64,000 bases of DNA from Roseovarius salinarum (GTDB taxonomy: Bacteria; Pseudomonadota; Alphaproteobacteria; Rhodobacterales; Rhodobacteraceae). Under the pieces are notes generated by a model that worked only from the letters and a program-made list of their open reading frames with translations, was not told the origin of the DNA and did not search any database. Made by a program: the position numbers and the translations under genes. Shown here in pieces: positions 15,111 through 23,582 of the stretch. Each line of letters begins with the position of its first letter. Position 1 is the first letter of the stretch. The stretch lies in NCBI RefSeq assembly GCF_002834145.1, contig NZ_PHNT01000015.1:1-64000 (forward strand), given 5' to 3'.

Positions 15111-17069
15111 ATGGCGAAACACCTGATACTGTGCGATTGCGCGGGCACGCAGCCCCTTGATGGCGAAAAGCTGCAGGAGGCCACGGGACTGCCGTGTTCC
15201 CGGGTGCACAGCGCGCTTTGCACCGACCAGCTGGACCGGGCCGCCGAGGCCGTGGCCACCGGCGAGGCGATGATATGCTGCCGCCAGGAGCAGCGCATCT
15301 TCGAGGAACTGGCCGCCGAGGCCGGCGCGCCGGACCCCGCGTTCACCGACCTGCGCGACCGCGCGGGCTGGTCGAACGACCCCCGGCCCAAGCTTCCCAA
15401 GATGGCCGCGCTTCTGGCCGAGGCGAACCTGCCGACGCCCCCGGACAAGAGCATGGACGTCGTGTCCGAGGGGCTTTGCCTCGTCATCGGCACCGCGGAA
15501 ACGGCGTTGCCGGCCGCGCGCAGGCTCAAGGACTACCTCGGCGTGACGGTGCTGCTGACCGACGAGAGCGACCCGCCCCACGAACGCGGTTTCGACGTCA
15601 TCAGGGGCCGCCTGCGGCGCGCCGAGGGCGCGCTCGGGCAGTTCTCGCTGCGCCTCGACGCGCTGCAGCAGGTCGACCCGACCGGGCGCGGGGCGCTGGG
15701 CTGGACCGCGCCCCGTGACGGCGGCACGACCGAGTGTGACATCATCCTCGATCTTGGCGGCGGCACGCCGCTCTTTCCGGCGCCCGGGAAACGCGAGGGG
15801 TACCTGCGCGCCGATCCGGGCAGCGTAACGGCGGTGGCCGATGCCGTGCTCGAGGCCTCGCAACTTGTCGGCACCTTCGAGAAACCGCTCTACGTGGCAA
15901 CCGAGCCGATGATCTGCGCCCATTCCCGCGCCGGTCAGACCGGGTGCACGCGCTGCCTCGACCTGTGTCCCACCGGCGCGATCGCCCCGGACGGCGATCA
16001 TGTCACGGTGGACCAGATGATCTGCGCCGGCTGCGGCGCCTGCGCCGCGGTCTGCCCGTCGGGGGCGATAAGCTATGACGCGCCGCCGCCCGCGACGCTG
16101 TTCCAGCGCATCCACACCCTGGCCTCGGCGTATCGCGAGGCCGGCGGCGAGGCGCCGCGCCTGCTGGTCTGCGACCGCGCCTTCGGCACCGAGCTGATCT
16201 CGCTCGCCGCGCGGTTCGGGCGTGGCCTGCCGGCGGACGTGATCCCGCTGGAGGTCGATGCGCTCTCGGGCTTCGGCCATGCCGAGATGCTGGCGGCGCT
16301 GGGCTCCGGCTTCGCCGATGTGACGCTCCTGCTGGCGCCGACCACGGAACGCGACGCGCTCGACCGCGAGGTGCCGCTGGCCGCCGCCATCGCGGGCGAG
16401 GGCCGGATCGCAACGCTGGAGGTCAACGACCCGGATGCGCTTTGCGACGCGCTTTACGGTGCCGGTGATCCGCCCGCGCCCTGCCCCGAGCCCGCGCTGC
16501 CGATGGGCAGCCGGCGCCAGGTCGCGCGGCTGGCGGCCAAGACGCTGCACCCCGACCCCGAGACCGTGCCGCTGCCCGACGGCGCCCCCTATGGCGCGGT
16601 GCTGGTCGACACCGAGGCCTGCACGCTGTGCCTGAGCTGCGTCTCGCTCTGCCCCTCCGGCGCGCTGGTCGACAACCCGGACATGCCGCAGCTGCGGTTC
16701 CAGGAAGACGCCTGCCTGCAATGCGGCCTGTGTGCCAACGTCTGCCCGGAGGACGCGATTTCATACGAGCCGCGGCTGAACCTCGCCGACAGCGCGCTGC
16801 AGCAGCAGGTCCTGAACGAGGAAGAGCCCTTTGCCTGCATCGAATGCGGTGCGCTCTTCGGCGTGAAATCGACGGTCGAGAAGATCATCGAGAAACTCGC
16901 CGGCAAGCACTCGATGTTCACCGGCTCCGATGCGATCCGGATGATCCAGATGTGCGACGACTGCCGCGTCAAGGCGCAGTACCACTCGCAGGACAATCCG
17001 TTCGCCGCGGGCGAGCCGCCGCGCGTGCGCACGACCGAGGATTATTTCAACAAGCGCCGGGATCACTGA
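15111..17069 (+). CDS. Cytoplasmic polyferredoxin-type 4Fe-4S protein
   Basis: 652 residues from ATG 15111, where family-like sequence begins (MAKHLILCDCAGTQPLDG). Four ferredoxin motifs come in two pairs: CTRCLDLCPTGAI and CAGCGACAAVCPSGAI near residues 278-320, and CTLCLSCVSLCPSGAL and CLQCGLCANVCPEDAI near 503-555. Further Cys occur at CIECG and CDDC near the end and CC near residue 58. It has no signal peptide. It probably carries electrons in FDH assembly or couples formate oxidation to a cytoplasmic acceptor. It is divergent from the FDH operon and is found in the same neighbourhood in related bacteria. Confidence 0.85.
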   Translation: MAKHLILCDCAGTQPLDGEKLQEATGLPCSRVHSALCTDQLDRAAEAVATGEAMICCRQEQRIFEELAAEAGAPDPAFTDLRDRAGWSNDPRPKLPKMAALLAEANLPTPPDKSMDVVSEGLCLVIGTAETALPAARRLKDYLGVTVLLTDESDPPHERGFDVIRGRLRRAEGALGQFSLRLDALQQVDPTGRGALGWTAPRDGGTTECDIILDLGGGTPLFPAPGKREGYLRADPGSVTAVADAVLEASQLVGTFEKPLYVATEPMICAHSRAGQTGCTRCLDLCPTGAIAPDGDHVTVDQMICAGCGACAAVCPSGAISYDAPPPATLFQRIHTLASAYREAGGEAPRLLVCDRAFGTELISLAARFGRGLPADVIPLEVDALSGFGHAEMLAALGSGFADVTLLLAPTTERDALDREVPLAAAIAGEGRIATLEVNDPDALCDALYGAGDPPAPCPEPALPMGSRRQVARLAAKTLHPDPETVPLPDGAPYGAVLVDTEACTLCLSCVSLCPSGALVDNPDMPQLRFQEDACLQCGLCANVCPEDAISYEPRLNLADSALQQQVLNEEEPFACIECGALFGVKSTVEKIIEKLAGKHSMFTGSDAIRMIQMCDDCRVKAQYHSQDNPFAAGEPPRVRTTEDYFNKRRDH

Positions 17070-17827
17070 TGGGACAGCGGATCGCCAAGATCGGCCGGTT
17101 CGAGCTCGGCCACGTAGGCGAGAATGTCCTCGAGTTCCTTCGGCGTGATTTCCACCGGCACGATCGGCGACGGGCGATCGATCGGGAACGGCGCGGTCAC
17201 GCCCTCGACCTGGGTGAAGACGGGGTGTGGATTGACCGCGTAGAAGATCTGGAACCGCGCGTCCCAGTCCGGCAGGGTGCGCAGGACGAAGAACGACGGG
17301 GTCGACCCGATGTCGTTCATCCGGTGTTTCTCGCTGACCGCGTGACAGCGCCCGCAGTGCTCATGCGACAGCTTCAGCCCCGTATCGACATCCCCTTCGA
17401 ATGCGATCTCCGCCTCCGCCGCGGCCTTGGCGGCAGGCGGCGTGAACAGCGGCGCGCCATCCACTTGGTATCCCGAAATCGTTCGGCGCCCGATGTCGGA
17501 CGCGAGCCACCGGGCGAACCGTGCGGCCCCGTCATGCGCCTGGTCATGCAGGCGCATGCGCCAGGTTATCCCCTGCCCGGAAAACACCGGCTTGCCCGGC
17601 CCGTCGGGCGCAAGCGCCAGTTCCGCCGTGGCGTCCGCGCCGACCACGTCGATCCCCACGCCCGTCTTGAGCGAAAAGCGCGGCAGCACATATTCGAGAA
17701 ATCCCGTTTCGACCAGGCGCTGCGGGGCGCCAAGGCGAAAATCCTCGGCGGCGGCATCCGCGGGGAAAGACACCGCCAGCGCGGCCAGCACCAGCCACGC
17801 GCCGCAGGTGCCAGGCAAACGACGCAT
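17063..17827 (-). CDS. TupA-like domain fused to a cytochrome c domain
   Basis: 254 residues from ATG 17827, which gives a signal peptide (MRRLPGTCGAWLVLAALAVS). Residues about 25-130 resemble a shortened tungstate-binding protein: TGFLEYVLPRFSLKTGVGID, then WLASDIGRRTISGYQVDG, which lines up with WLLSDDGQAAIGAYEVDG of TupA in this window. The STTSTANSGL anion loop is not preserved. The C-terminal part has haem motif CGRCH and a tail with VPVEITPKELEDILAYVAEL. It is a periplasmic haem protein of unknown role. It overlaps the polyferredoxin gene tail-to-tail by seven bases. Confidence 0.8.
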   Translation of the reverse strand: MRRLPGTCGAWLVLAALAVSFPADAAAEDFRLGAPQRLVETGFLEYVLPRFSLKTGVGIDVVGADATAELALAPDGPGKPVFSGQGITWRMRLHDQAHDGAARFARWLASDIGRRTISGYQVDGAPLFTPPAAKAAAEAEIAFEGDVDTGLKLSHEHCGRCHAVSEKHRMNDIGSTPSFFVLRTLPDWDARFQIFYAVNPHPVFTQVEGVTAPFPIDRPSPIVPVEITPKELEDILAYVAELEPADLGDPLSHQ

Positions 17828-17887
17828 GCTTGAAGGGTACGGAGCGAGGGCAGCCCGCGTCAATGATCTTGAGAAAGGGAGTTCGAA

Positions 17888-18091
17888 ATGAGTGACGACG
17901 TCAGCGAATTCAACATGTCCATGCGCAAGTTCCTGAAACGCGTCGGCGTTACCTCGCAGCAGGCGATCGAGGACGCGCTGCGCAACACGCCGGATGCCGC
18001 CGGCAAGGAGTTCGAGGCCAGGGTCGTGCTGACCGTCGAGGGCCTCGGCGTCGAACACGAGGTGACCGGAACCCTCAAGAGCGAGGAATAG
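17888..18091 (+). CDS. DUF6494 family protein
   Basis: 67 residues. The sequence NMSMRKFLKRVGVTSQQAIE and the C-terminal VVLTVEGLGVEHEVTG match DUF6494, a short family of unknown function. It opens a tight four-gene operon, with only two bases to the Mrp gene. The position beside FDH genes suggests an accessory role; no motif shows what it is. Confidence 0.85.
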   Translation: MSDDVSEFNMSMRKFLKRVGVTSQQAIEDALRNTPDAAGKEFEARVVLTVEGLGVEHEVTGTLKSEE

Positions 18092-18093
18092 TC

Positions 18094-19173
18094 GTGTCCA
18101 CCACCAACGACTCCGTCACCAGGGAAAGCGTCCTGGCTGCGCTGGAAACCGTCCGCGACCCGGTCTCGGGCGAGGATATCGTAGCCGCCGGCGTCGCCAA
18201 GGCGCTGACGATCGACGGCGGCACCGTCCGTTTCGTGCTCGAGATCGATCCGGCGAAGGCCAAGACCTACGACCCGGTGCGCGACGCCGCCGACGCCGCC
18301 GTCCGGGCCCTGGCCGGCGTGTCCGAGGTTTCGGCGGTGCTGACCGCCCACTCGGCCGAGGCGCCGCCCGACCTCAAGCCGCAACGCCCGGCGGCGCCGG
18401 AAGGCCCGGAACGGGTGCCGGGCGTCGAGCACATCATCGCCATCGCCAGCGGCAAGGGCGGCGTGGGCAAGTCGACCGTTTCGGCGAACATCGCCTGCGC
18501 GCTCGCGGCCGAGGGCCGCCGCGTGGGACTGCTGGATGCCGATGTCTACGGGCCCAGCCAGCCGCGCATGCTGGGCGTCTCTGGACGCCCGGCCAGCCCC
18601 GACGGCAAGACGATCCTGCCGATGCGCAACCACGGCGTCACCATGATGTCGATCGGGCTGATGACCAACGACGACCAGGCCGTCGTCTGGCGCGGCCCGA
18701 TGCTGATGGGGGCGCTGCAACAGATGCTGATGCAGGTGCAGTGGGGCGCGCTCGACTGCCTCCTGGTCGATCTGCCGCCGGGCACCGGCGACGTGGCGAT
18801 GACGCTGGCGCAGAAGACGGTGGTCGACGGTGCCATCATCGTGTCCACCCCGCAGGACGTTGCCCTTCTGGACGCCCGCAAGGGGATCGACATGTTCACC
18901 CAGCTCAAGGTGCCGGTTCTGGGCATGATCGAGAACATGTCGACGCACATCTGCTCTCGGTGCGGGCACGAGGAACACGTCTTCGGCCACGGCGGGGTCG
19001 CGGCCGAATGCGAGAAGATGGGCGTGCCGCTTCTGGCCGAGGTGCCCCTCGACATCGACATCCGGCTGTCCTCGGATGGCGGGGCACCGATCGTGGTCTC
19101 GAAGCCCGAGACGGCACAGGCACGGGCGTTCCGCAAGATCGCCCGCGACCTGGTCGGGACGGAGGTCGCATGA
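18094..19173 (+). CDS. mrp: Mrp/NBP35-family P-loop ATPase, iron-sulfur carrier
   Basis: 359 residues from GTG 18094. Residues about 8-85 are a MIP18/DUF59-type domain; the P-loop is the deviant Walker A SGKGGVGKST near residue 119; a CxxC (CSRCG, near residue 287) binds a bridging [4Fe-4S] cluster in the dimer. Mrp/ApbC proteins load clusters onto apoproteins. Here it is embedded in an FDH-linked operon, so FdhB or the polyferredoxin are plausible clients. The stop overlaps the next start (ATGA). Confidence 0.92.
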   Translation: MSTTNDSVTRESVLAALETVRDPVSGEDIVAAGVAKALTIDGGTVRFVLEIDPAKAKTYDPVRDAADAAVRALAGVSEVSAVLTAHSAEAPPDLKPQRPAAPEGPERVPGVEHIIAIASGKGGVGKSTVSANIACALAAEGRRVGLLDADVYGPSQPRMLGVSGRPASPDGKTILPMRNHGVTMMSIGLMTNDDQAVVWRGPMLMGALQQMLMQVQWGALDCLLVDLPPGTGDVAMTLAQKTVVDGAIIVSTPQDVALLDARKGIDMFTQLKVPVLGMIENMSTHICSRCGHEEHVFGHGGVAAECEKMGVPLLAEVPLDIDIRLSSDGGAPIVVSKPETAQARAFRKIARDLVGTEVA

Positions 19174-19877
19174 ACGAGCCGACCTTTCCGCCCCTGATGT
19201 CCGGGGAAAGGGTCGAGGGCGGGATAGACCCGTTCGAAAAGGCCTGCGCGATGGCCGCGCTCGGCTGCGATGCCGGGCGGATCGTGTACGACATCACGGC
19301 CGACCGGCTGGCGGCGGCGCTTGTCGTGGCGCCCGAGGTGCCGCTGGAGGCGGCGATGGCGGTGCTGCCGGCCTGCGGGATCGGCTTCCAGAACGCGCTC
19401 GGCGCGCTGGGCCCGCCAGAGGTGGCCGTGCATCTGGAATGGGACGGTGGCATCCGGGTGAACGGCGGGGCCTGCGGCCGGCTCCGGGCCATGGCAGACA
19501 CCTCGGACCCGAGGGCCGAACCAAGCTGGCTGGTGATCGGGCTGGATGTGCCGCTGATGCAGCTCGCCGCGCGGCCCGGCGACCGGCCGGACCAGACAGC
19601 GCTTTACGAGGAAGGCTGCGCGGACGTGGACCCGGTCGCGCTTCTGGAAAGCTGGGCCCGGCACACCCTGGTCTGGATCAACCGCTGGGAGGACGCCGGC
19701 GCGCGCGCCCTGCAATCCGAATGGCGCGGCCTCGTCGACACCATCGGCGAGGACGTGACGCGGAACGGCCTCACCGGCACATTCCTGGGCGTCGACGAGA
19801 ATTTCGGCATGCTGCTGCGCGCCGGCGAGGCCACCCATCTCGTCCCGCTCAGCAAGGTTCTGGAGCAGAAGACATGA
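19170..19877 (+). CDS. Degenerate biotin/lipoate-ligase-fold protein with DUF4444
   Basis: 235 residues, start overlapping the Mrp stop by four bases. The N-terminal 150 residues follow the biotin/lipoate protein ligase order (DRLAAALVVAPEVPLEAAMA; VAVHLEWDGGIRVNGG; SWLVIGLDVPLM). The nucleotide-binding GRGRRGR loop is missing, and the Lys that follows KWPND in BirA is replaced (NGGACGRL). The C-terminal 70 residues (LVDTIGEDVTRNGLTGTFLG) fit DUF4444. Ligase activity is therefore doubtful; a cofactor-binding or scaffold role in FDH maturation is inference from the operon. Confidence 0.75.
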   Translation: MNEPTFPPLMSGERVEGGIDPFEKACAMAALGCDAGRIVYDITADRLAAALVVAPEVPLEAAMAVLPACGIGFQNALGALGPPEVAVHLEWDGGIRVNGGACGRLRAMADTSDPRAEPSWLVIGLDVPLMQLAARPGDRPDQTALYEEGCADVDPVALLESWARHTLVWINRWEDAGARALQSEWRGLVDTIGEDVTRNGLTGTFLGVDENFGMLLRAGEATHLVPLSKVLEQKT

Positions 19878-20353
19878 AACTCGCCCGCGCCATCCATTTC
19901 GACGAAAGCGACATGCGTGTCTACGCGGCCCCCGCGCGCACCGGCGAGTGGTGCATCTCGGGCGGCTTCGAGTTCTCCAACTGGGGCGACGCCGACCTGA
20001 CCGGCAAGGCACGCCAGGCCTTTGCGAACGGCTGGCTGGGGATCGAGACGTTCGGCCGGGTCACCTTCGTCGCCGTCACCGCGATCGAGCAGGGCGAGCA
20101 GGACGCCCTCGCCGGCCGCCTTGCACAGCATTTCGTCGAGGCCTACGGCGCGCCGGACCTGTCCGCCGCCCTGCCCGTGGCCGAGGAGGAAATCGCGCAC
20201 ATGGTCGATCTGTGCGAGGATCACCCCCCCAACACCCTGCTGACGGTCCAGCGCGAGCTGACCGAAGCGGGCGTGCGCGAAAGCTTCAGGGTGATCGAGG
20301 CGCGCGAGGCCGGGCTGGACCAGTTCGCCATCCATGGGTCGCTGGACGAATAG
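19874..20353 (+). CDS. DUF6505 family protein
   Basis: 159 residues, start overlapping the previous stop by four bases. It begins MKLARAIHFDESDMRVYAAP and has ISGGFEFSNWGDADLTGKAR, typical of DUF6505, a family of unknown function. No membrane segment, signal or metal motif is clear. It ends the DUF6494-Mrp-ligase-fold-DUF6505 operon and is convergent with the IclR gene. Confidence 0.85.
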   Translation: MKLARAIHFDESDMRVYAAPARTGEWCISGGFEFSNWGDADLTGKARQAFANGWLGIETFGRVTFVAVTAIEQGEQDALAGRLAQHFVEAYGAPDLSAALPVAEEEIAHMVDLCEDHPPNTLLTVQRELTEAGVRESFRVIEAREAGLDQFAIHGSLDE

Positions 20354-20383
20354 CCCGGGGTTGCCGACGGCACCGGCGGGGGC

Positions 20384-21064
20384 TCACCCGAGGGTCCCGG
20401 ACAACTTGCGCGCCGCCGCGCGGACGGCGTCCGGGGCGCGCTCGAGGTCCAGATCCTCGAGCGCGACCACGCCGACGGAGAATTCCATGCCCGAAAACCC
20501 GCCGCCGGCAAGGTCGACCGCGCTCGAAACCCCGACGGCCCCCTTCTGAAGCTGCCCGCGCGTGACGCTGTAACCGTGGGCCCGGGCGAACCGCACGTCC
20601 TCCGGGTCGTCCGGCTGCTCCGGCCGCGTGGCAAGAATCGCGATCCCGGCCGCACCCCGGTCGATCGGATGGCGGGTGCCGACACGGTAGTGGATGTTCA
20701 AGAACGCCTCTTGCGGCTCCGCTGTGAGAACCACGACGCATTCCCCGCCCTGGGCCATCGAAAGAAAGGCGGTCGCGCCGGTGCGTTCGGCAAGATCCTC
20801 GAGCACCGGGCGTGCCAGGTCGCGAAGACTGTCGCCGGCATGCGCCCCCAGCAGGTAGGCGCCGGGACCGAGGATCACGCGGCCGCCGTCGGTGCGCTGC
20901 ACCATGCCGTGATCGGCCAGCGTGGCGACGATCCGGTACGCGGCCGCGCGATGCAGGTCGAGGCGTGTTGCCAGTTCGCCCACCTTCAGGCCGCCGGGGG
21001 TGCGTGCAAGCAGCAGAAGCACCTCGATGCCCCGGTCAAGTGTCTGCAGCCTGCCGTTCGCCAT
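20384..21064 (-). CDS. IclR-family transcriptional regulator
   Basis: 226 residues from ATG 21064, chosen because AAGGAG lies nine bases upstream; the longer frame has no such site. The N-terminal winged helix is LQTLDRGIEVLLLLARTPGG with LDLHRAAAYRIVATLADHG. The C-terminal effector domain includes RTGATAFLSMAQGGECVVVL and YRVGTRHPIDRGAAGIAILA. It is transcribed away from the P450 gene and most likely controls it in response to the P450 substrate or a product, acting at the TATGC repeats between them. Confidence 0.9.
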   Translation of the reverse strand: MANGRLQTLDRGIEVLLLLARTPGGLKVGELATRLDLHRAAAYRIVATLADHGMVQRTDGGRVILGPGAYLLGAHAGDSLRDLARPVLEDLAERTGATAFLSMAQGGECVVVLTAEPQEAFLNIHYRVGTRHPIDRGAAGIAILATRPEQPDDPEDVRFARAHGYSVTRGQLQKGAVGVSSAVDLAGGGFSGMEFSVGVVALEDLDLERAPDAVRAAARKLSGTLG

Positions 21065-21138
21065 GCTTCGCCACTCCTTGTCGTCCGCGCATGCATGCGC
21101 CTTCGGGAAATCATGCCTCGAAGTCGTAATTCGCACTA

Positions 21139-21182
21139 TATGCAAATCTTTTTCGTCGTATGCAATTGATTTTTCATTATGC
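21139..21182. promoter_or_regulatory. Three phased TATGC repeats between iclR-type gene and P450
   Basis: TATGC occurs at 21139, 21159 and 21178 (TATGCAAAT, TATGCAATT, TATGCGTGA) in an AT-rich divergent region. The spacings of 20 and 19 bases put the copies on one face of the helix about two turns apart, as expected for cooperative regulator binding. The IclR protein next door is the natural candidate. Confidence 0.5.
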
Positions 21183-21227
21183 GTGATTTAGAAAATCCTC
21201 AAGACACGAGTGAGAGGAGACGGCACC

Positions 21228-23582
21228 ATGGCGGACACATCCCACGGGACCGGAACCGAAACCGCGGGCTGCCCCTTCAGCGCACACGGCATGCCGGCCG
21301 CCGGCCGGAACGGCTGCCCGGTCGATGACCCCGCAGCGATGGCGCAGGCGTTCGACGCCTTCGAAGGCCCCTATCAACTCGACCCGGCCGAGGCGCTGCG
21401 CTGGTCGCGCGACCAGCTGCCGGTCTTTTTCGCCCCCAGGCTCGCCTACTGGGTCGTGACCCGCTACGACGACATCAAGGCGGTGTTCCGCGACAACATC
21501 CTGTTTTCGCCGCGCAACGTGCTGGAAAAGATCACCCCGCCCACCGACGAGGCGCTGGAGATCCTCAAGAGCTATGATTACGGCATGAACCGCACGCTGG
21601 TGAACGAGGACGAGCCGGCGCACATGGAGCGCCGCCGCGTTCTCATGGACCATTTCGTGCCCGACAACCTGGAAAAGCACCAGGACATGGTCCGCCGCCT
21701 CACGCGCGAGAAGATGGACGAATTCATCGACGACGGCCGCGTCGACCTGGTGGATGCCATGCTTTACGAGGTCCCGCTTCTGGTGGCGCTGCACTTTCTC
21801 GGTGTGCCCGAGGACGAGATCGAGACGCTGCGCACCTTCTCGCTGGCGCATTCCGTGAACACCTGGGGCAAGCCCTCGCCCGAAAAGCAGATCGAGGTGG
21901 CCCATGACGTCGGCCGGTTCTGGCAATACGCCGGCGCGGTGGTCGAGAAGATGCGCGCCCAGCCGGAGGGCACCGGCTGGATGCACCACACCATCCGCAT
22001 GAACGAAAAGATGCCCGAGGTGGTGACCGACAGCTACGTGCACTCGATGATGATGGCGATCATCGTGGCCGCGCACGAAACCACCTCGCTCGCCTCGGCC
22101 AACATGTTCAAGACGCTGCTGACCCATCGCGACGCGTGGGATGACATCTGCGCCGATCCATCGCTCATTCCCAACGCGGTCGAGGAATGCCTGCGCTACG
22201 CCGGCTCGATCGTCGCGTGGCGCCGCGAGACGACGGCGCCGACCACCCTGGGCGACGTGGAGCTGCCGGAGGGCGCGAAGCTGCTGATCGTGCAGGCCTC
22301 GGGCAACCAGGACGAGCGGCATTTCGAGGACGGTGACACGTTCGATATCTACCGCGACAACGCCGTGGAGCACCTGACCTTCGGTTACGGCGCCCACCAG
22401 TGCATGGGCAAGAACATCGGCCGGATGGAGATGCGGATCTTCCTCGAGGAGATGACGCGCCGCCTGCCCCACCTGCGCCTGTCCGATCAGGAATTCACCT
22501 ATCTGCCCAACACCTCGTTCCGCGGCCCGGATCATCTTTGGGTCGAATGGGACCCCGCGCGGAACCCCGAGCGTGCCGACCCCTCGGTCGCCACGCGGCA
22601 CCTGCACTTCCCCGTGGGCGCCCCCGCGCGACGCGACATCGCCCGCAAGGTCCGGGTCGCCGAGGTGCGCCGCGAGGCCGACGGCATCCTCGGGCTGGTG
22701 CTCGAGGACGCCAAGGGCCGCACCCTGCCGAACTGGAGCCCGGGCGCCCACGTGGAACTGGTCGTGGGCGCGTATGACCGCAAGTATTCGCTCTGCGGCG
22801 ACCCGCGCGACGGCACCTACCAGGTGGCCATCCTGCGCGAGGCGGACGGGCGCGGCGGATCCCGCCACATCCACGACACCCTGCGGGCGGGCGACGAGAT
22901 CAAGCTGCGCGGCCCCTCCAACCTGTTCCGCCTTGACGAGAGCGCGCCGCATCACGTCCTGGTCGCCGGCGGCATCGGCATCACGCCCGTCATCGCGATG
23001 GCCGACCGCCTCAAGGCGCTGGGCCGCAGCTACGAGATCCACTATTCGGGGCGGTCGCGCCGGACCATGGCCTTCCTCGACCGGCTGGCTCGGGATCACG
23101 GACCCGCCCTGTCCATCCATGCCGGCGACGAGGGCACCCGCGCCGACCTGCCAGCCCTGGTCGCCGCGCTGCCCGAGGGCGGACAGATCTATGCCTGCGG
23201 CCCCGAGCGGATGATATCGGCGCTGGAGGATCTCACGGCCCACCTTCCGGACGGCACTTTCCATTTCGAACACTTCAGCGCGCAGGCCGGCGGCCTGGAC
23301 CCCGAGAAGGAACAGGCCTTCGAGGCCGAACTGGCCGACTCGGGGCTGACCGTGCAGGTGGCCGCCGACACCACCCTGCTGGACGCGATCCGCGCGGCCG
23401 GCATCGACGTGGCCAGCGATTGCCGCGAAGGGCTTTGCGGCTCGTGCGAGGTCGACGTGGTTGAAGGCGACATAGACCACCGCGACATGGTGCTGACACG
23501 CGCCGAACGGGCCGAGAACAAGCGCATGATGAGTTGCTGTTCACGGGCAAAGGCGGGCGGGCGGATCAAGCTGGCGGTATAG
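21228..23582 (+). CDS. Self-sufficient cytochrome P450-reductase fusion (CYP116B type)
   Basis: 784 residues from ATG 21228, nine bases after GAGAGGAG. The P450 domain (about 1-445) has an I-helix AAHETTS near residue 281 and haem-Cys motif FGYGAHQCMG near 384-393. A phthalate-dioxygenase-reductase-like module follows: FMN site RKYSLCG near 517, NAD(P)H site AGGIGITPV near 581, and a C-terminal [2Fe-2S] ferredoxin (CREGLCGSC near 733 and a last Cys near 770). Electrons flow from NAD(P)H through FMN and 2Fe-2S to haem, giving mono-oxygenation without separate partners. The substrate cannot be read from sequence. Confidence 0.95.
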   Translation: MADTSHGTGTETAGCPFSAHGMPAAGRNGCPVDDPAAMAQAFDAFEGPYQLDPAEALRWSRDQLPVFFAPRLAYWVVTRYDDIKAVFRDNILFSPRNVLEKITPPTDEALEILKSYDYGMNRTLVNEDEPAHMERRRVLMDHFVPDNLEKHQDMVRRLTREKMDEFIDDGRVDLVDAMLYEVPLLVALHFLGVPEDEIETLRTFSLAHSVNTWGKPSPEKQIEVAHDVGRFWQYAGAVVEKMRAQPEGTGWMHHTIRMNEKMPEVVTDSYVHSMMMAIIVAAHETTSLASANMFKTLLTHRDAWDDICADPSLIPNAVEECLRYAGSIVAWRRETTAPTTLGDVELPEGAKLLIVQASGNQDERHFEDGDTFDIYRDNAVEHLTFGYGAHQCMGKNIGRMEMRIFLEEMTRRLPHLRLSDQEFTYLPNTSFRGPDHLWVEWDPARNPERADPSVATRHLHFPVGAPARRDIARKVRVAEVRREADGILGLVLEDAKGRTLPNWSPGAHVELVVGAYDRKYSLCGDPRDGTYQVAILREADGRGGSRHIHDTLRAGDEIKLRGPSNLFRLDESAPHHVLVAGGIGITPVIAMADRLKALGRSYEIHYSGRSRRTMAFLDRLARDHGPALSIHAGDEGTRADLPALVAALPEGGQIYACGPERMISALEDLTAHLPDGTFHFEHFSAQAGGLDPEKEQAFEAELADSGLTVQVAADTTLLDAIRAAGIDVASDCREGLCGSCEVDVVEGDIDHRDMVLTRAERAENKRMMSCCSRAKAGGRIKLAV

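Noticed and set aside
21177..23480. 767-codon minus-strand frame opposite the P450 gene
   Set aside because: Antisense shadow; all haem, FMN and ferredoxin motifs are on the plus strand.
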